Source: Monosporascus cannonballus (Eukaryota; Ascomycota; Sordariomycetes; Xylariales). From it: a stretch of 64,000 bases of DNA. The notes under the pieces are model-generated. The model had not been told where the DNA came from. It saw only the letters and a program-made list of their open reading frames with translations, and made no database searches. Made by a program: the position numbers and the translations under genes. Positions 62,936 to 64,000 of this stretch are shown here, piece after piece (within the stretch, counting starts at the first letter, position 1; the number at the start of each line of letters is the position of its first letter). The stretch covers positions 253,924-317,923 of the forward strand of contig QJNS01000074.1 of NCBI GenBank assembly GCA_004154925.1. Reading direction: 5' to 3'.

Positions 62936-63720
62936 GTGGCAGATTTACGCGAGAACATGTCACGCAAACTTCGACCTAGGACACGCGTAAGCCCGTATGT
63001 CCTGCGAAAGAAGAGACTAGAGACATATTTCGAAGCAGACACAGAGAAACGGTTTCAATTGGAAGACCGCCAGGGCCAGGGAGGTCAAGCATCGGTCTAC
63101 AAGGTGAAATATACGAGGCCGGGATGCGGCAGCGCCACTCCTCGATTTTTGATCCTTAAACTTGCCGACCCGGAGAAGAAGTCAGATGTGGAGGGTCTGA
63201 GGAGGGAGAAAGCTATCTTACGGGTAGGAGATAAATGCACCTAGTCACCCAAGGAGTTTCACTATAGAGTATAAACATAGTTGCGGACTGACCCCTGGTA
63301 CCGGTAGAGGCTGCAAGGCTGTAAACACATCGCACGTATGCGCGATGCTACCAATGACCCGCTGGCCCCTGCTGAAGACGAGCTCGGTTGGGCATGGATA
63401 TATCTGGACATCCTTGAAAACGGGACACTGAGGACGTTTATGGAGAGATTGAAGACCGCGGGGCTGAATAGCCTACCAAACCGTCTGCTTTGGAGGATAT
63501 TTCTCTGTAGTAAGTTCCGCCGTAACCTGTCCTGGGAATGGAGATTGGATTGATCCTCGGGTAAAAGCTAACGTTCTCCTGAAATAGTGGTTCGTTCGTG
63601 TATAGGCATGGCTTGGCCTCGGAGGGCAGATAACGAGAACGAGACGACTGTGCGTCAACTTCCGATTTCTACCGGGATAACCCAGTATGTATATCTTGGG
63701 CCATTCGCCTGCCGCTGCCT
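62936..63720 (+). pseudogene. Protein kinase N-lobe fragment
   Basis: The + strand encodes the beginning of a eukaryotic protein kinase domain in three exons: 62936-63223, 63308-63509 and 63588 onwards. Intron 1 (63224-63307) starts GTAGGA and ends GGTAG. Intron 2 (63510-63587) starts GTAAGT and has GCTAAC before AAATAG. The glycine loop GQGGQASVYKVKY, the Lys-bearing strand FLILKLAD, REKAILR/RLQGCKHIARM and the hinge-like WIYLDILENGTLRTFM are visible. It then reads CIGMAWPRRADNENET. The catalytic HRD loop and DFG motif are absent; homology fades near 63680 and a stop follows, about 140 bp before the right inverted repeat at 63858. The piece therefore cannot be an active kinase. The start could also be at 62957. 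Frames are otherwise intact, so capture looks recent, or the gene may be transcribed as a truncated product. Confidence 0.7.
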
Positions 63721-63857
63721 CATTTAATAATCTTCCCGAAATCTCGGGTGGGAAGAGGGTCTAATCCCCTCACTACGATGTTGTCCTTCAAAAGATTTCA
63801 CCGTTCCATTTGGCGAATGACCTGGCCTTAGGCATATTGTAGCTGACAGACTGATAT

Positions 63858-64000
63858 TGTCAGGTGCCAAGGTGCGGCCCCCTTTCCGGGGCCCAGCGAC
63901 CCACCAGTTTGGCTCCAGTTTGTGTATATATAGGGGGGCTTCGCCCCCGAGTAGTTAGAAAAGGGCAGGCATTAATGGTCATCTATTCACTACCCATACT
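63858..64000 (-). repeat. Right terminal inverted repeat, reaches window end
   Basis: This is the reverse-complement partner of 59788-59930. It starts TGTCAGGTGCCAAGG inside and ends CACTACCCATACT at the last base of the window, so the true outer end and any target duplication cannot be seen. Confidence 0.82.

Larger units (their letters stand above)
59788..64000. mobile_element. Inverted-repeat-bounded element carrying host gene fragments
   Basis: Near-identical inverted repeats of about 143 bp bound this base-balanced segment: 59788-59930 on the left and 63858-64000 on the right. They start AGTATGGGTAGTGAATAGAT in the right copy and AATATGGGTAGTAAATAAAT in the left. They share TCGGGGGCGAAGCCCCCC and GGAAAGGGGGCCGCACCTTG, and end inside at CACCTGACA. 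The interior holds a HeLo-NACHT NLR pseudogene (-) and a kinase fragment (+). Both reach or approach the inner edge of a repeat, and no transposase reading was found. A third, rearranged copy of the repeat sits at 61928-62111, so there may be two adjoining units (59788-62036 and 62037-64000). The right end coincides with the window end and may extend further. It is best described as a non-autonomous, gene-capturing TIR element; the transposon superfamily is unknown. Confidence 0.6.

Noticed and set aside
59788..64000. Edge of a Starship-type giant element
   Set aside because: No DUF3435 tyrosine recombinase was seen. The long inverted repeats do not fit that class.

Overview
The window looks like a chromosome segment from a filamentous ascomycete (Pezizomycotina). 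It has short spliceosomal introns (49-153 bp; GTAAGT/GTATGT-type donors, CTAAC-type branch sites), fungal gene families, and long AT-rich blocks. In those blocks retrotransposons have lost most CpA/TpG and gained TpA, with stop codons throughout, while CpG remains. That is the signature of repeat-induced point mutation (RIP). No phage, bacterial, CRISPR or rRNA features are seen.

Layout. (1) 1-18640: RIP-decayed Ty3/Gypsy elements of one family whose LTRs begin TGTTACGACC and end GTCACA in element orientation. Element A (1-3760) is cut by the window start. Element C (4277-17640, + strand) is complete but split by a complete copy in the opposite orientation, element B (4895-11599). Perfect 5-bp target duplications (ATCAG for C, TTTAC for B) prove the nesting. 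A solo LTR (18048-18465, ATAAA duplication) follows. (2) 18640-28460: a base-balanced gene island with an isochorismatase-like hydrolase (+), a DUF4470/MYND zinc-finger protein (-) and a six-exon secreted HExxH metallopeptidase (-). All three look intact. (3) 28460-50234: more Gypsy copies (D complete; F, G and H partial), a 130-bp LTR-like unit carrying a dead Tc1/mariner transposon, and an AAT/ATT microsatellite. (4) 50235-59787: a Copia-like remnant interrupted by a second, 7.4-kb Gypsy family (element I, 206-bp LTRs, TAAAC duplication) and by a solo LTR of the first family (CCGTA duplication). (5) 59788-64000: a base-balanced segment bounded by about 143-bp inverted repeats. It carries two truncated host-gene pieces, a frameshifted HeLo-NACHT NLR pseudogene and a protein-kinase N-lobe, and no transposase.

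The three genes of the central island show no sign of forming one pathway; they appear to be a small gene pocket between silenced repeats. The least explained structure is the inverted-repeat segment at the right end. It looks like a non-autonomous element (or two fused ones) that captured fragments of an NLR immune-type gene and a kinase. A second point of interest is an antisense coiled-coil ORF downstream of pol in two copies of the main Gypsy family. Intron positions and TE boundaries were derived by hand.
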